A DNA stretch of 64,000 bases from Hymenopus coronatus (Eukaryota; Arthropoda; Insecta; Mantodea; Hymenopodidae): assembly GCA_030762935.1 (NCBI GenBank), contig CM060883.1, positions 94,671,501 through 94,735,500 of the forward strand. The letters run 5' to 3'. The notes below the pieces were generated by a model, which saw nothing but the letters and a program-made list of their open reading frames with translations, had not been told where the DNA came from and did no database searches. Below are positions 22,180 through 34,533 of the stretch, piece by piece (within the stretch, counting starts at the first letter, position 1; each line of letters begins with the position of its first letter). Position numbers and translations under genes: made by a program.

Positions 22180-24290
22180 TTGTTTTGATCTGCCTTAGTC
22201 CTAAATCTTGAGCCTGGAAGGTGGCTTCAGGACACATCCTAGTGGAACAGTCTCCTTGTTAAGACCTGATTTAGTCCTAAACCTTGAGCCTGGAAGTTGG
22301 CTTCAGGACACATCCTAGAGGAACTGTCCCCTTGTTTTGATCTGCCTTAGTCCTAAACCTTGAGCTTGGAAGGTGGCTCCAGGACACATCCTAGGGAAAT
22401 GTCTCCTTGTTTTGATCTGCTTTAGTCCTAAACCTTGAGCCTGGAAGGTGGCTCCAGGAAACATCCCAGGGAAATGTCTCCTTGTTTTGATCTGCCTTAG
22501 TCCTAAACCTTGACCCTGGAAGGTGGATCCAGGACACATCCTTGGGGAACTGTCTCCTTGTTTTGGTCTGCCTTAGTCCTAAATCTTGAGCCTGGAACCT
22601 AGCTCCAGGACACTTCCTAGGGGAACTGTCTGCTTGTTTTGATCAGCCGGAGTCCTAAACCTTGAGCCTAGAAGCTGGCTTTAGGACACATCCAAGGGGA
22701 ATTGTTTGCTTGTTTTGAATAGCCGGAGTCCTAAACCTTGAGCCTGGAAGCTGGTTCCAGGACACAGCCTAGGGGAACCCTCTCCTTATTTTGATCTGCC
22801 TAAGTCCTAAACCTTGAGCCTGGAAGCTGGTTCCAGGACACAATCATGGGGATTTGTATCCTTGTTTTGATCTGCCTTAGTCCTAAACCTTGAGCCTGGA
22901 AGGTGGCTCCAGGACACATCCTAGGGGAACTGTCTGCTTGTTTTGATCTGCCTTAGTCCTAAGCCTTGAGCCTGGAAAGTGGCTCCAGGACACAAACTAG
23001 GGGAAATATCTGCTTGTTTTGATCTGCCTTAGACCTAAACCTTGAGCCTTGATGCTGGCTCCAGGACACATCCTAGGGGAACTGTCTGCTTTTTTTGATC
23101 TGCCTAAGTCCTAAACCTTTAGCCTGGAAGCTGGTTCGAGGACACAACCTAGGAGAACTGTCTCCTTGTTTTGATCGGCTGGAGTCCTAAACCTTGAGCC
23201 TGGAAGCTAGCTTCAGGACACATCCTAGGTGAACTGTCATCTTGTTTTGATCTACCTTAGTCCTAAACCTTGAGCCTGGAAGCTAGCTCCAGGACACATC
23301 CTAGGGGAACTGTCTCCTTGTTTTGTTCGGCCGATGTCCTAAACCTTGAGATTTTAAGCTGGTTCCAGGACAAAACCTAGGGGAACTGTCGCCTTGTTTA
23401 GATCTGCATTAGTCCTAAACCTTGAACCTGGAAGCTGTTTTCATGACACAACCTAGGGGAACTGTTTGCTTTCTTTGAAAATCCTTAGTCCTAACCTTGA
23501 GCCTGGAAGGTGGTTCCAGGACACATCCTAGGGGAACTGTATCCTTGTTTTGATCTGCCTTAGCCCTAAACCTTGAGCCTTGATGCTGGCTCCAGGACAC
23601 ATCCTAGGGGAACTGTCTCTTTGTTTTGATATGCTGGAGTCCTAAACCTTGAGGCAGGAAAAGAACTCCAGGACTTATCCTAAAGGAACTGCCTACTTGT
23701 TTTGATCTGCCTTAGACCTAAACCTTGAGCCTGGAAGCTTGTTCCAGGACACATCCTTGGGGAACTGTCTCCTTGTTTTGATCGGCCGGATTCCTAAATC
23801 TTGAGCCTTGATGCTGGCTCCAGGACACATCCTAGAATAACTGTCTGCTTGTTTTGATCTGCCTTAGTCCTAAACCTTGAGCCTAGAGGCTAGCTCTAGG
23901 ACACATTCTAGGTAACTGTCTGCTTGTTTTGGTCGGCCCGAGTCCTAAACCTTGACCCTGGAAGGTGGCTCCAGGACACATCCTAAGGGAACTGTCACTT
24001 TGTTTTGATCTGACTTAGTACTAATCCTTGAACCTGGAAATTTGTTCCAGGACACATCCTAGGGGAGCTGTCTCTTTGTTTTGATCGGCCGGAATCCTAA
24101 ACCTTGAACCTTCATGCTGGCTCCAGGATATATCTTAGGGGAACTGTCTCATTGTTTTAATCGCCCGGAGATCTAAACCTTCAACGTGGAAGCTGGCTGC
24201 ATGACGCATCCTAGAAGAACTGTCTCCTTGTTTTGATCTGCCTTAGTCCTAAACCTTGAGCCTAGAAAGTGGCTCTAGGACACAACGTAG
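22180..24290 (+). repeat. Displaced fourth copy of the approximately 2-kb higher-order block
   Basis: The same order of marker monomers reappears after a gap of other monomers: GTGGAACAGTCTCCTTGTTA near 22243, GAGATTTTAAGCTGG at 23348, GAACTGTTTGCTTTCTTTGA near 23460, and the final CTGGCTGCATGACGCATCC near 24190. Confidence 0.75.
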
Positions 24291-25769
24291 GGGAACTGTC
24301 TCCTTGTTTTGATCTGCTAGAATCATAAAACTTGACTTGGAAGGTGGTTCTAGGATACATCCTAGCGGAACTGTCTGCTTGTTTTTATCTGCTTTAGTCC
24401 TAAACCCTGAGCCTGGAAGCTGGTTCCAGTACACATACTAGTGGAACTGCCTCCTTGTTTTGAACTGCCTTAGTCCTACACCTTGAGCTTGGAAGGTGGC
24501 TCCAGGACACATGCTAGGGGAACTGTCTGCATTTTTTGATCTGCCTTAGTCGTAAGCCTTGAGCCTGGAAGGTGGCTCCAGGACGTATCCTATGGGAACT
24601 GTCACCTTGTTTTGATCTGCCTTAGTCCTAAATCTTGAGCCTGGAAGCTATCTCCAGGAAACATCCTAGAGGAACTGTCTGCTTGTTTTGATCAGCCGGA
24701 GTCCTAAACCTTGAGCCTGGAAGCTGGCTTTAGGACACATCCAAGTTGAACCCTCTCCTTGTTTTGTTCTGCCTTAGACCTAAACCTTGAGCCTGGAAGC
24801 TAGCTCCAGCACTCATCCTAGGGGTACTGTCTCCTTGTTTTGATCTGCCTTAGTCCTAAACCTTGAGCCTAAAAAGTGGCTCTAGGACACATCCTAGGGG
24901 AACTGTCTCCTTGTTTTGATCTGCTAGAATCCTAAAACTTGAGCCTGGAAGGTGGTTCCAGGACACATCCTAGGGGAACTGTCTGCTTGTTTTGATCTGC
25001 CTTAGTCCTAAATCTTGAGCCTGGAAGCTGGTTCCAGTACACATACTAGTGGATCTGTCTCCTTGTTTTGAACTGCCTTAGTCCTAAACTTTGAGCTTGC
25101 AAGGTGGCTCCAGGACATTTGCTAGGGGAACTGTCTGCATTTTTTGATCTGCCTTAGTCGTAAGCCTTGAGCCTGGAAGGTGGCTCCAGGAGGTATCCTA
25201 TGGGAACTGTCACCTTGTTTTGATCTGCCTTAGTCCTAAATCTTGAGCATGGAAGGTGGCTCCAGGACACATCCTAGGGGAACTCTCTCCTTGTTTTGAT
25301 CTGCCTTAGTCCTAAACCTTGAGCCTGGAAGGTGGCTCCAGGACACATCCTAGAGGAACTGGCTTCTTGTTTTGATCTGCCTTAGTCCTAATGCTTGAGA
25401 CTGTACATTTGTTCCATGACACAACCTAGGGTAACTGCCTCCTTGTTTTGATCAACCTTAGTCCTAAACCTTGAACTTGGAAGGTGGCCCCAGGACAATC
25501 CTAGGAGAACAGTCGGCTTGTTTTGATCAGCCTTAGTCCTAAACCTTGAGCTTGGAAGGTAGCTCCAGGACAATCCTAGGGGAACTGTCTGCTTGTTTTG
25601 ATCTGCCTTAGTCTAAAACCTTGAGCCTTTTCGCTGGTACCAGGACAGAACCTAGGGGAACTGTCTCCTGGTTTTGATCGGCTGGAGTGCTAAAGCCTGA
25701 GCCTGGAAGCTGGTTCAAATACACATCCTAGGTGAACTGCCTCGTTGTTTTGATTTGCTTTAGTCCTAA

Positions 25770-28700
25770 ACCTTGAGCGTGGAAGCTGGTTCCAGGATAC
25801 ACCTAGGGGAACTGTCTCCTTGTTTTGAATAGCCGGAATCATAAACCTTGATCCTGGAAGCTGGTTCTAGGACACAACCTAGGGGAACAGGCTCCTTGTT
25901 TTAATAGGCCGGAGTCCTAAACCTTGAGCCTGGAAGCTGGTTCCAGGGCACAACCTAGAGGAACTGTCTCCTTGTTTTGATGTGCTGGAGTCGTAAATCT
26001 TAAAACCTGGAAACTAGCTCCAGGACACATCCTAAGTGAACTGCCTCCTTGTTTTGATCTGCCTTAGACCTAAACCTTGAGCCTGGAAGATGGTTCCAGG
26101 ACACAACCTAGTTTAAATGTCTGCTTGTTTTGATCTGCCTTAGTTCTAAACCTAGGGCCTAGAAGCTGGCTCAAGGATACAGCCTAGGGGAACTGTCTGC
26201 TTGTTTTGATCTGCTGGAGTCCTAAAACTTGAGCCTGAAAGCTGGTTCCAGGACACATCCTAGGGGAGCTGTCTCCTTGTTTATATCGGCATGACCCCTT
26301 AACCTTGAGCCTTGATGCTGATTCCAGGACACATCCTAGTGTAACTGTCTCTTTGTTTTGATCTGCCTTAGTCCTAAACCTTGAGCCTGGAAGCTAGCGC
26401 CAGGACTCATCCTAGGGGAACAGTCTGCTTGTTTTTTTCTGCCGGAGTCCTAAACCTTGAGCCTGGAATTTGGCTCCAGGACACATCCTAAGGGAACTGT
26501 CACCTTGTTTTGATCTGCCTTAGTCCTAATCCTTGAGCCTGGACATTTGTCTTAGGACACATCCTAGGGGAACTGTCTCCTTGATTTGATCGACCGGAGT
26601 CAAAGGAGAACTATGTGCTTGTTTTGAAAATCCTTAGTCCTAAAACTTGAGCCTGGAAGGTGGCTCCAGGACACATCCTAGGGTAAATGTCTCCTTGTTT
26701 TGATCGGCCCGAATCCTAAACCTTGAGCCTGGAAACTAGCTCCACAACGCTACAACAGTGTCTTCGCAGGTGCTAAGCCTAAACTGTTATACCTTGAGCC
26801 TGGAAACTCTCCAGAATACTACAACAATGTCTTAGAAGGTTATAAGCCTAGACGGTTAAACTTTGAGCGTGGAAGCTGGCTCCAGGACATATCCTACGGG
26901 AACTATCTCTTTGTTTTGATCTCCCTTAGTCCTAAATCTTGAGCCTTGATGCTGGCTCCAGGACACATCCTTGGGGAACTGTCTTCTTTGTTTTGAACGG
27001 CCAGAGTCCTAAACCTTCAGCCATGATGCTGGCTCCAGGACACTACCTAGGGCAACTGTCTCCTTGTTTTGATCGTCCGGAGTTCAAAACCTTGAGCCTG
27101 GAAGCTGGCTCCAAGACACATCCTAGGGGAACCGTCTCTTTGTTTTGATCGGCCGAAGTTCTTAACCTTGAGCCTTGATGCTGTCTCCAGGACACCACTT
27201 AGGGGAACTGTCTGCTTGTTTTGATCTGCCTTAATCCTAACCTTGAGCCTGGAAGTTGGCTGCAGTTCAATTCCTAGGGGGAATGTCTCTTTGTTTTGAT
27301 CGGCCCGAGTCCTAAACCTTGAGCCTGGAAGCTGGTTCCAGGACACAAATTAGGGTAAATGTCTGCTTGTTTAGATCTGCCTTGGTCCTAATTCTTGAGC
27401 CTTGTTGCTGGCTCCAGGACACATCCTAGGGGAACTGTCTCCTTGTTTTGATCGGCCAGAGTCCTAAACCTTGAGCCTGGCAGCTGGTTCCAGGACACAA
27501 CCTAGGGGAACTGTCTCCTTGTTTTGATCAGCCGGAGTTCTAAAGCTTGAGCCTTGATGCTGACTCCAGCACACATCCTAGGGTAACTGTCTCCTTATTT
27601 AGATCTGCCCTAGTCCTAGACGTTTATGCTGGAAGCTAGATCCTGGACACACCCTAGGTGAACTGTCTGCTTGTTTTGATCTGCCTTATTCCTAAACCAT
27701 GAGCCTGGAAGCTGATTCCAGGACACAACCTTGGCGAACTGTCTGCTTGTTTTGATCTGCCTTAGACCCTAACTTTGAGCCTGGAAGGTGGCTCCAGGCC
27801 ACATCCTAGGGTTGCAGTCTCCTTGTTTTGATCTGCCTTAGTCCTTAACCTTGTGCCTGGCAGCTAGCTCCAGGACACATCCTAGGGGAACTGTCTCCTT
27901 GTTTTGATCGGCCGGCGTCGGGAAACTTGAGATTTCGAGCTGGTTCCAGGACGCAACCTAGGGGAACTGTCTCCTTGTTTTGATCTGCCTTAGTCTTAAA
28001 CCTTGAGCCTGGAAGCTGGTTCCATGACATAATCCTAGGGAAAATATTTGCTTGTTTTGAAAATCCTTTGTCCTAAACCTTGAGCCTGGAAGGTGGTTCC
28101 AGGACACATCCTAGGGGAACTGTCTCCTTGTTTTGATCGGCCGGAATCCTAAGCCTTGAGCATGGAAACTAGCTCCACAACGCTACAACATTGTCTCTGC
28201 CGGTTCTAAGCCTAGACTGTTAAACCTTGAGCCTGGAAACTCTCCAGAACGCTACAACAATTTCTTCGATGGTTCTAAGCCTAGAATGTTAAACCTTGAG
28301 CCTGGAAGCTGGCTCCAGGACACATCCTAGGGGAACTGTCTCTTTGCTTTGATCTTCCATAGTCCTAAACCTTGAGCCTTGATGCTGGCTCCAGGACACA
28401 TCCTAGGGCAACTGTCTCCTTGTTTTGATTGGCCGTTGTTCTAAAGCTTGAGCCTGTAAGCTGGCTCCAGCACACCGCTTAGGGGAACTGTCTGCTTGTT
28501 TGGATCTGCCTTAGTCCTAACCTTGAGCCTGGAAGGAGGCTCCAGGACACATCCTAGGGGAACTGTCTCCTTCTTTTGATCGGCCGGACTCCTAAACCTT
28601 GAGCCTGGAAGCTGGTTCCTGGACACTACCTAGGGGAACTGTCTCCTTGTTTTCATCGGCCGGAGTCCTAAACCTTGAGCCTGGAAGCTTGTTCCAGGAC

Positions 28701-30190
28701 ACAACCTATGTTAACTGTCTGCTTGTTTTGATCTGCCTTAGTCCTAAACCTTGAGCCGGAAACCTGGTTCCAGGACACATCCTTGGGGAACTGTCTCCTT
28801 ATTTTGATCGGCCGGTGTCCTAAACCTTGAGCCTTGATGCTGGCTCCAGCACACATCCTAGAGTAACTGTCTGCTTGTTTTGATCTGCCTTAGTCCTAAA
28901 CCTTGAGCCTAGAGGCTAGCTCCAGGACACATCCTAGGGGAACTGTCTCCTTCTATTGATCGGCCGGACTCCTAAACCTTGAGCCTGGAAGCTGGTTCCT
29001 GGACACAACCTAGGAGAACTGTCTCCTTGTTTTCATCAGCCGGAGTCCTAAACCTTGAGCCTGGAAGATGGTTCCAGGACACATTCTAAGGGAACTATCT
29101 CTTTGTTTTGAACGGCCGGAGTCCTAAACCTTGAACCTTGATGCTGACTCCAGGACACATGCTAGGGCAACTGTCTCCTTGTTTTGATTGGCCGTTGTTC
29201 TAAAGCTTGAGCCCGTTGGCTGGTTCCAGGACACAACCTAGGGGTAATGTCTCCTTGTTTTGCTCGACCCGAGTCCTAAACCTTGAGCCTGGAAGCTTGT
29301 TCGAGGACACAGCCTAGGGCAACTGTCTCATTGTTTTGATCTGTCTTAGTCCTAAACCTTCAGCCTAGAAGCTGGTTCCAGGTAACAACCAGGGGTACTG
29401 TCTCCTTGTTTTGATCGGCTGGAGTCCTAAACCTTGAGCCTGGAAGCTGGTTCCAGGATACAACCTAGGGGAACTGTCTCCTTGTTTTGATAGGTCGGAG
29501 TCCGAAACCTTCAGCCGTCATTCTGGTTCCAGGACACATCTTAGTGGAACTGTATCCTTGTTTTGATCTGCTGGAATTCTAAACCTTGAGCCTGGAAGCT
29601 GGCTTTAGGACATTACCAAGGGGAACCGTCTCCTTGTTTTGGGCCGCCTTAGACCTAAACCTTGAGCCTGGAGGCTAGCTCCAGGACACAACCTATGAGA
29701 ACTGTCTCCTTGTTTTGGTCCGCCTTAGACCTAAACCTTGAGCCTAGAAGCTAGCTCCAGGACACATCCTAGGGGAACTGTCTCCTTGTTTTGATCGGCC
29801 GGAGTCCTAAACCTTGAGGTCTGAAGCTGGTTCCAGGACACAACCTAGGGGAACTGTCTAGTAGTTTTGATCTGCATTAGTCCTAAACCTTGAGCCAGGA
29901 AACTAGTTCCAGAACATATCCTAAGTGAACTGTCTCCCACTTTTGATCTGCCTTAATTCTAAACCTTGAGCCTGGAAGCTAGCTCCAGGACACATCCTAG
30001 GGGAACTATCTCCTTGTTTTGAACGGCCGGAGTCCTAAACCTTGAGCCTTTATGCTGGCTCCAGGACACATCCTAGGGCAACTGTCTCCTTGTTTTGATG
30101 TGCTGGAGTACTAAATCTTGAGCCGGGAAGCTAGCTCAAGGACACATCCTAGGGGAACTGTCTCCTTGTTTTGATCTGCCCTAGTCCTAA
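25770..30190 (+). repeat. Higher-order unit 1 (4,421 bp)
   Basis: The unit starts at the monomer CCTTGAGCGTGGAAGCTGG and contains about 57 monomers in a fixed order. These include two 71/65-bp islands (26724-26866 and 28159-28300) and one truncated monomer (near 26601, GACCGGAGTCAAAGG). Relative to units 2 and 3 it has one extra 77-bp monomer at about 28030-28107. The same point in the next unit is 4,421 bp away before that monomer and 4,344 bp away after it. Confidence 0.93.
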
Positions 30191-33100
30191 ACCTTGAGCG
30201 TGGAAGCTGGTTCCAGGATACACCTAGGGGAACTGTCTCCTTGTTTTGAATAGCCGGAATCCTAAACCTTGATCCTGGAAGCTGGTTCTAGGACACAACC
30301 TAGGGGAACAGGCTCCTTGTTTTAATAGGCCGGAGTCCTAAACCTTGAGCCTGGAAGCTGGTTCCAGGGCACAACCTAGAGGAACTGTCTCCTTGTTTTG
30401 ATGTGCTGGAGTCGTAAATCTTAAAACCTGGAAACTAGCTCCAGGACACATCCTAAGTGAACTGCCTCCTTGTTTTGATCTGCCTTAGACCTAAACCTTG
30501 AGCCTGGAAGATGGTTCCAGGACACAACCTAGTTTAAATGTCTGCTTGTTTTGATCTGCCTTAGTTCTAAACCTTGGGCCTAGAAGCTGGCTCAAGGATA
30601 CAGCCATGGGGAACTGTCTGCTTGTTTTGATCTTCTGGAGTCCTAAAACTTGAGCCTGAAAGCTGGTTCCAGGACACATCCTAGGGGAGCTGTCTCCTTG
30701 TTTATATCGGCATGACCCCTTAACCTTGAGCCTTGATGCTGATTCCAGGACACATCCTAGTGTAACTGTCTCTTTGTTTTGATCTGCCTTAGTCCTAAAC
30801 CTTGAGCCTGGAAGCTAGCTCCAGGACTCATCCTAGGGGAACTGTCTGCTTGTTTTTTTCTGCCGGAGTCCTAAACCTTGAGCCTGGAATTTGGCTCCAG
30901 GACACATCCTAAGGGAACTGTCACCTTGTTTTGATCTGCCTTAGTCCTAATCCTTGAGCCTAGACATTTGTCTTAGGACACATCCTAGGGGAACTGTCTC
31001 CTTGATTTGATCGACCGGAGTCAAAGGGGAACTATGTGCTTGTTTTGAAAATCCTTAGTCCTAAAACTTGAGCCTGGAAGGTGGCTCCAGGACACATCCT
31101 AGGGGAAATGTCTCCTTGTTTTGATCGGCCCGAATCCTAAACCTTGAGCCTGGAAACTAGCTCCACAACGCTACAACAGTGTCTTCGAAGGTGCTAAGCC
31201 TAGACTGTTATACCTTGAGCCTGGAAACTCTCCAGAATACTACAACAATGTCTTAGAAGGTTATAAGCCTAGACGGTTAAACTTTGAGCGTGGAAGCTGG
31301 CTCCAGGACATATCCTACGGGAACTATCTCTTTGTTTTGATCTCCCTTAGTCCTAAATCTTGAGCCTTGATGCTGGCTCCAGGACACATCCTTGGGGAAC
31401 TGTCTTCTTTGTTTTGAACGGCCAGAGTCCTAAACCTTCAGCCATGATGCTGGCTCCAGGACACTACCTAGGGCAACTGTCTCCTTGTTTTGATCGTCCG
31501 GAGTTCAAAACCTTGAGCCTGGAAGCTGGCTCCAAGACACATCCTAGGGGAACCGTCTCTTTGTTTTGATCGGCCGAAGTTCTTAACCTTGAGCCTTGAT
31601 GCTGTCTCCAGGACACCACTTAGGGGAACTGTCTGCTTGTTTTGATCTGCCTTAATCCTAACCTTGAGCCTGGAAGTTGGCTGCAGTTCAATTCCTAGGG
31701 GGAATGTCTCTTTGTTTTGATCGGCCCGAGTCCTAAACCTTGAGCCTGGAAGCTGGTTCCAGGACACAAATTAGGGTAAATGACTGCTTGTTTAGATCTG
31801 CCTTGGTCCTAATTCTTGAGCCTTGTTGCTGGCTCCAGGACACATCCTAGGGGAACTGTCTCCTTGTTTTGATCGGCCAGAGTCCTAAACCTTGAGCCTG
31901 GCAGCTGGTTCCAGGACACAACCTAGGGGAACTGTCTCCTTGTTTTGATCAGCCGGAGTTCTAAAGCTTGAGCCTTGATGCTGACTCCAGGACACATCCT
32001 AGAGTAACTGTCTCCTTATTTAGATATGCCCTAGTCCTAAACGTTTATGCTGGAAGCTAGATCCTGGACACACCCTAGGTGAACTGTCTGCTCGTTTTGA
32101 TCTGCCTTATTCCTAAACCATGAGCCTTGAAGCTGATTCCAGGACACAACCTTGGCGAACTGTCTGCTTGTTTTGATCTGCCTTAGACCCTAACCTTGAG
32201 CCTGGAAGGTGGCTCCAGGCCACATCCTAGGGTTGCAGTCTCCTTGTTTTGATCTGCCTTAGTCCTTAACCGTGTGCCTGGCAGCTAGCTCCAGGACACA
32301 TCCTAGGGGAACTGTCTCCTTGTTTTGATCGGCCGGCGTCCTGAAACTTGAGATTTGAAGCTGGTTCCAGGACGCAACCTAGGGGAACTGTCTCCTTGTT
32401 TTGATCTGCCTTAGTCTTAAACCTTGAGCCTGGAAGCTGGTTCCAGGACACATCCTAGGGGAACTGTCTCCTTGTTTTGATCGGCCGGAATCCTAAGCCT
32501 TGAGCATGGAAACTAGCTCAACAACGCTACAACATTGTCTCTGCCGGTTCTAAGCCTAGACTGTTAAACCTTGAGCCTGGAAACTCTCCAGAACGCTACA
32601 ACAATTTCATCGATGGTTCTAAGCCTAGAATGTTAAACCTTGAGCCTAGAAGCTGGCTCCAGGACACATCCTAGGGGAACTGTCTCTTTGCTTTGATCTT
32701 CCATAGTCCTAAACCTTGAGCCTTGATGCTGGCTCCAGGACACATCCTAGGGCAACTGTCTCCTTGTTTTGCTTGGCCGTTGTTCTAAAGCTTGAGCCTG
32801 TAAGCTGGCTCCAGCACACCGCTTAGGGGAACTGTCTGCTTGTTTGGATCTGCCTTAGTCCTAACCTTGAGCCTGGAAGGAGGCTCCAGGACACATCCTA
32901 GGGGAACTGCCTCCTTCTTTTGATCGGCCGGACTCCTAAACCTTGAGCCTGGAAGCTGGTTCCTGGACACTACCTAGGGGAACTGTCTCCTTGTTTTCAT
33001 CGGCCGGAGTCCTAAACCTTGAGCCTGGAAGCTTGTTCCAGGACACAACCTATGTTAACTGTCTGCTTGTTTTGATCTGCCTTAGTCCTAAACCTTGAGC

Positions 33101-34533
33101 CGGAAACCTGGTTCCAGGACACATCCTTGGGGAACTGTCTCCTTATTTTGATCGGCCGGTGTCCTAAACCTTGAGCCTTGATGCTGGCTCCAGCACACAT
33201 CCTAGAGTAACTGTCTGCTTGTTTTGATCTGCCTTAGTCCTAAACCTTGAGCCTAGAGGCTAGCTCCAGGACACATCCTAGGGGAACTGTCTCCTTCTAT
33301 TGATCGGCCGGACTCCTAAACCTTGAGCCTGGAAGCTGGTTCCTGGACACAACCTAGGAGAACTGTCTCCTTGTTTTCATCGGCCGGAGTCCTAAACCTT
33401 GAGCCTGGAAGCTGGTTCCAGGACACATTCTAGGGGAACTATCTCTTTGTTTTGAACGGCCGGAGTCCTAAACCTTGAACCTTGATGCTGACTCCAGGAC
33501 ACATGCTAGGGCAACTGTCTCCTTGTTTTGATTGGCCGATGTTCTAAAGCTTGAGCCCGTAAGCTGGTTCCAGGACACAACCTAGGGGAAATGTCTCCTT
33601 GTTTTGATCGACCCGAGTCCTAAACCTTGAGCCTGGAAGCTGGTTCGAGGACACAGCCTAGGGCAACTGTCTCATTGTTTTGATCTGTCTTAGTCCTAAA
33701 CCTTCAGCCTAGAAGCTGGTTCCAGGTAACAACCAGGGGTACTGTCTCCTTGTTTTGATCGGCTGGAGTCCTAAACCTTGAGCCTGAAAGCTGGTTCCAG
33801 GATACAACCTAGGGGAACTGTCTCCTTGTTTTGATAGGTCGGAGTCCGAAACCTTCAGCCGTCATTCTGGTTCCAGGACACATCTTAGGGGAACTGTATC
33901 CTTGTTTGATCTGCTGGAATTCTAAACCTTGAGCCTGGAAGCTGGCTTTAGGACATTACCAAGGGGAACCGTCTCCTTGTTTTGGTCCGCCTTAGACCTA
34001 AACCTTGAGCCTGGAGGCTAGCTCCAGGACACAACCTATGAGAACTGTCTCCTTGTTTTGGTCCGCCTTAGACCTAAACCTTGAGCCTAGAAGCTAGCTC
34101 CAGGACACATCCTAGGGGAACTGTCTCCTTGTTTTGATCGGCCGGAGTCCTAAACCTTGAGGTCTGAAGCTGGTTCCAGGACACAACCTAGGGGAACTGT
34201 CTAGTAGTTTTGATCTGCATTAGTCCTAAACCTTGAGCCAGGAAACTAGTTCCAGAACATATCCTAAGTGAACTGTCTCCCACTTTTGATCTGCCTTAAT
34301 TCTAAACCTTGAGCCTGGAAGCTAGCTCCAGGACACATCCTAGGGGAACTATCTCCTTGTTTTGAACGGCCGGAGTCCTAAACCTTGAGCCTTTATGCTG
34401 GCTCCAGGACACATCCTAGGGCAACTGTCTCCTTGTTTTGATGTGCTGGAGTACTAAATCTTGTGCCGGGAAGTTAGCTCAAGGACACATCCTAGGGGAA
34501 CTGTCTTCTTGTTTTGATCTGCCCTAGTCCTAA
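30191..34533 (+). repeat. Higher-order unit 2 (about 4,343 bp)
   Basis: By eye this is nearly identical to unit 3 over its full length and to unit 1 apart from one monomer. The start marker CCTTGAGCGTGGAAGCTGG is at 30192. Truncated monomer at about 31020; 71/65-bp islands at about 31145-31287 and 32502-32640. Confidence 0.93.
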
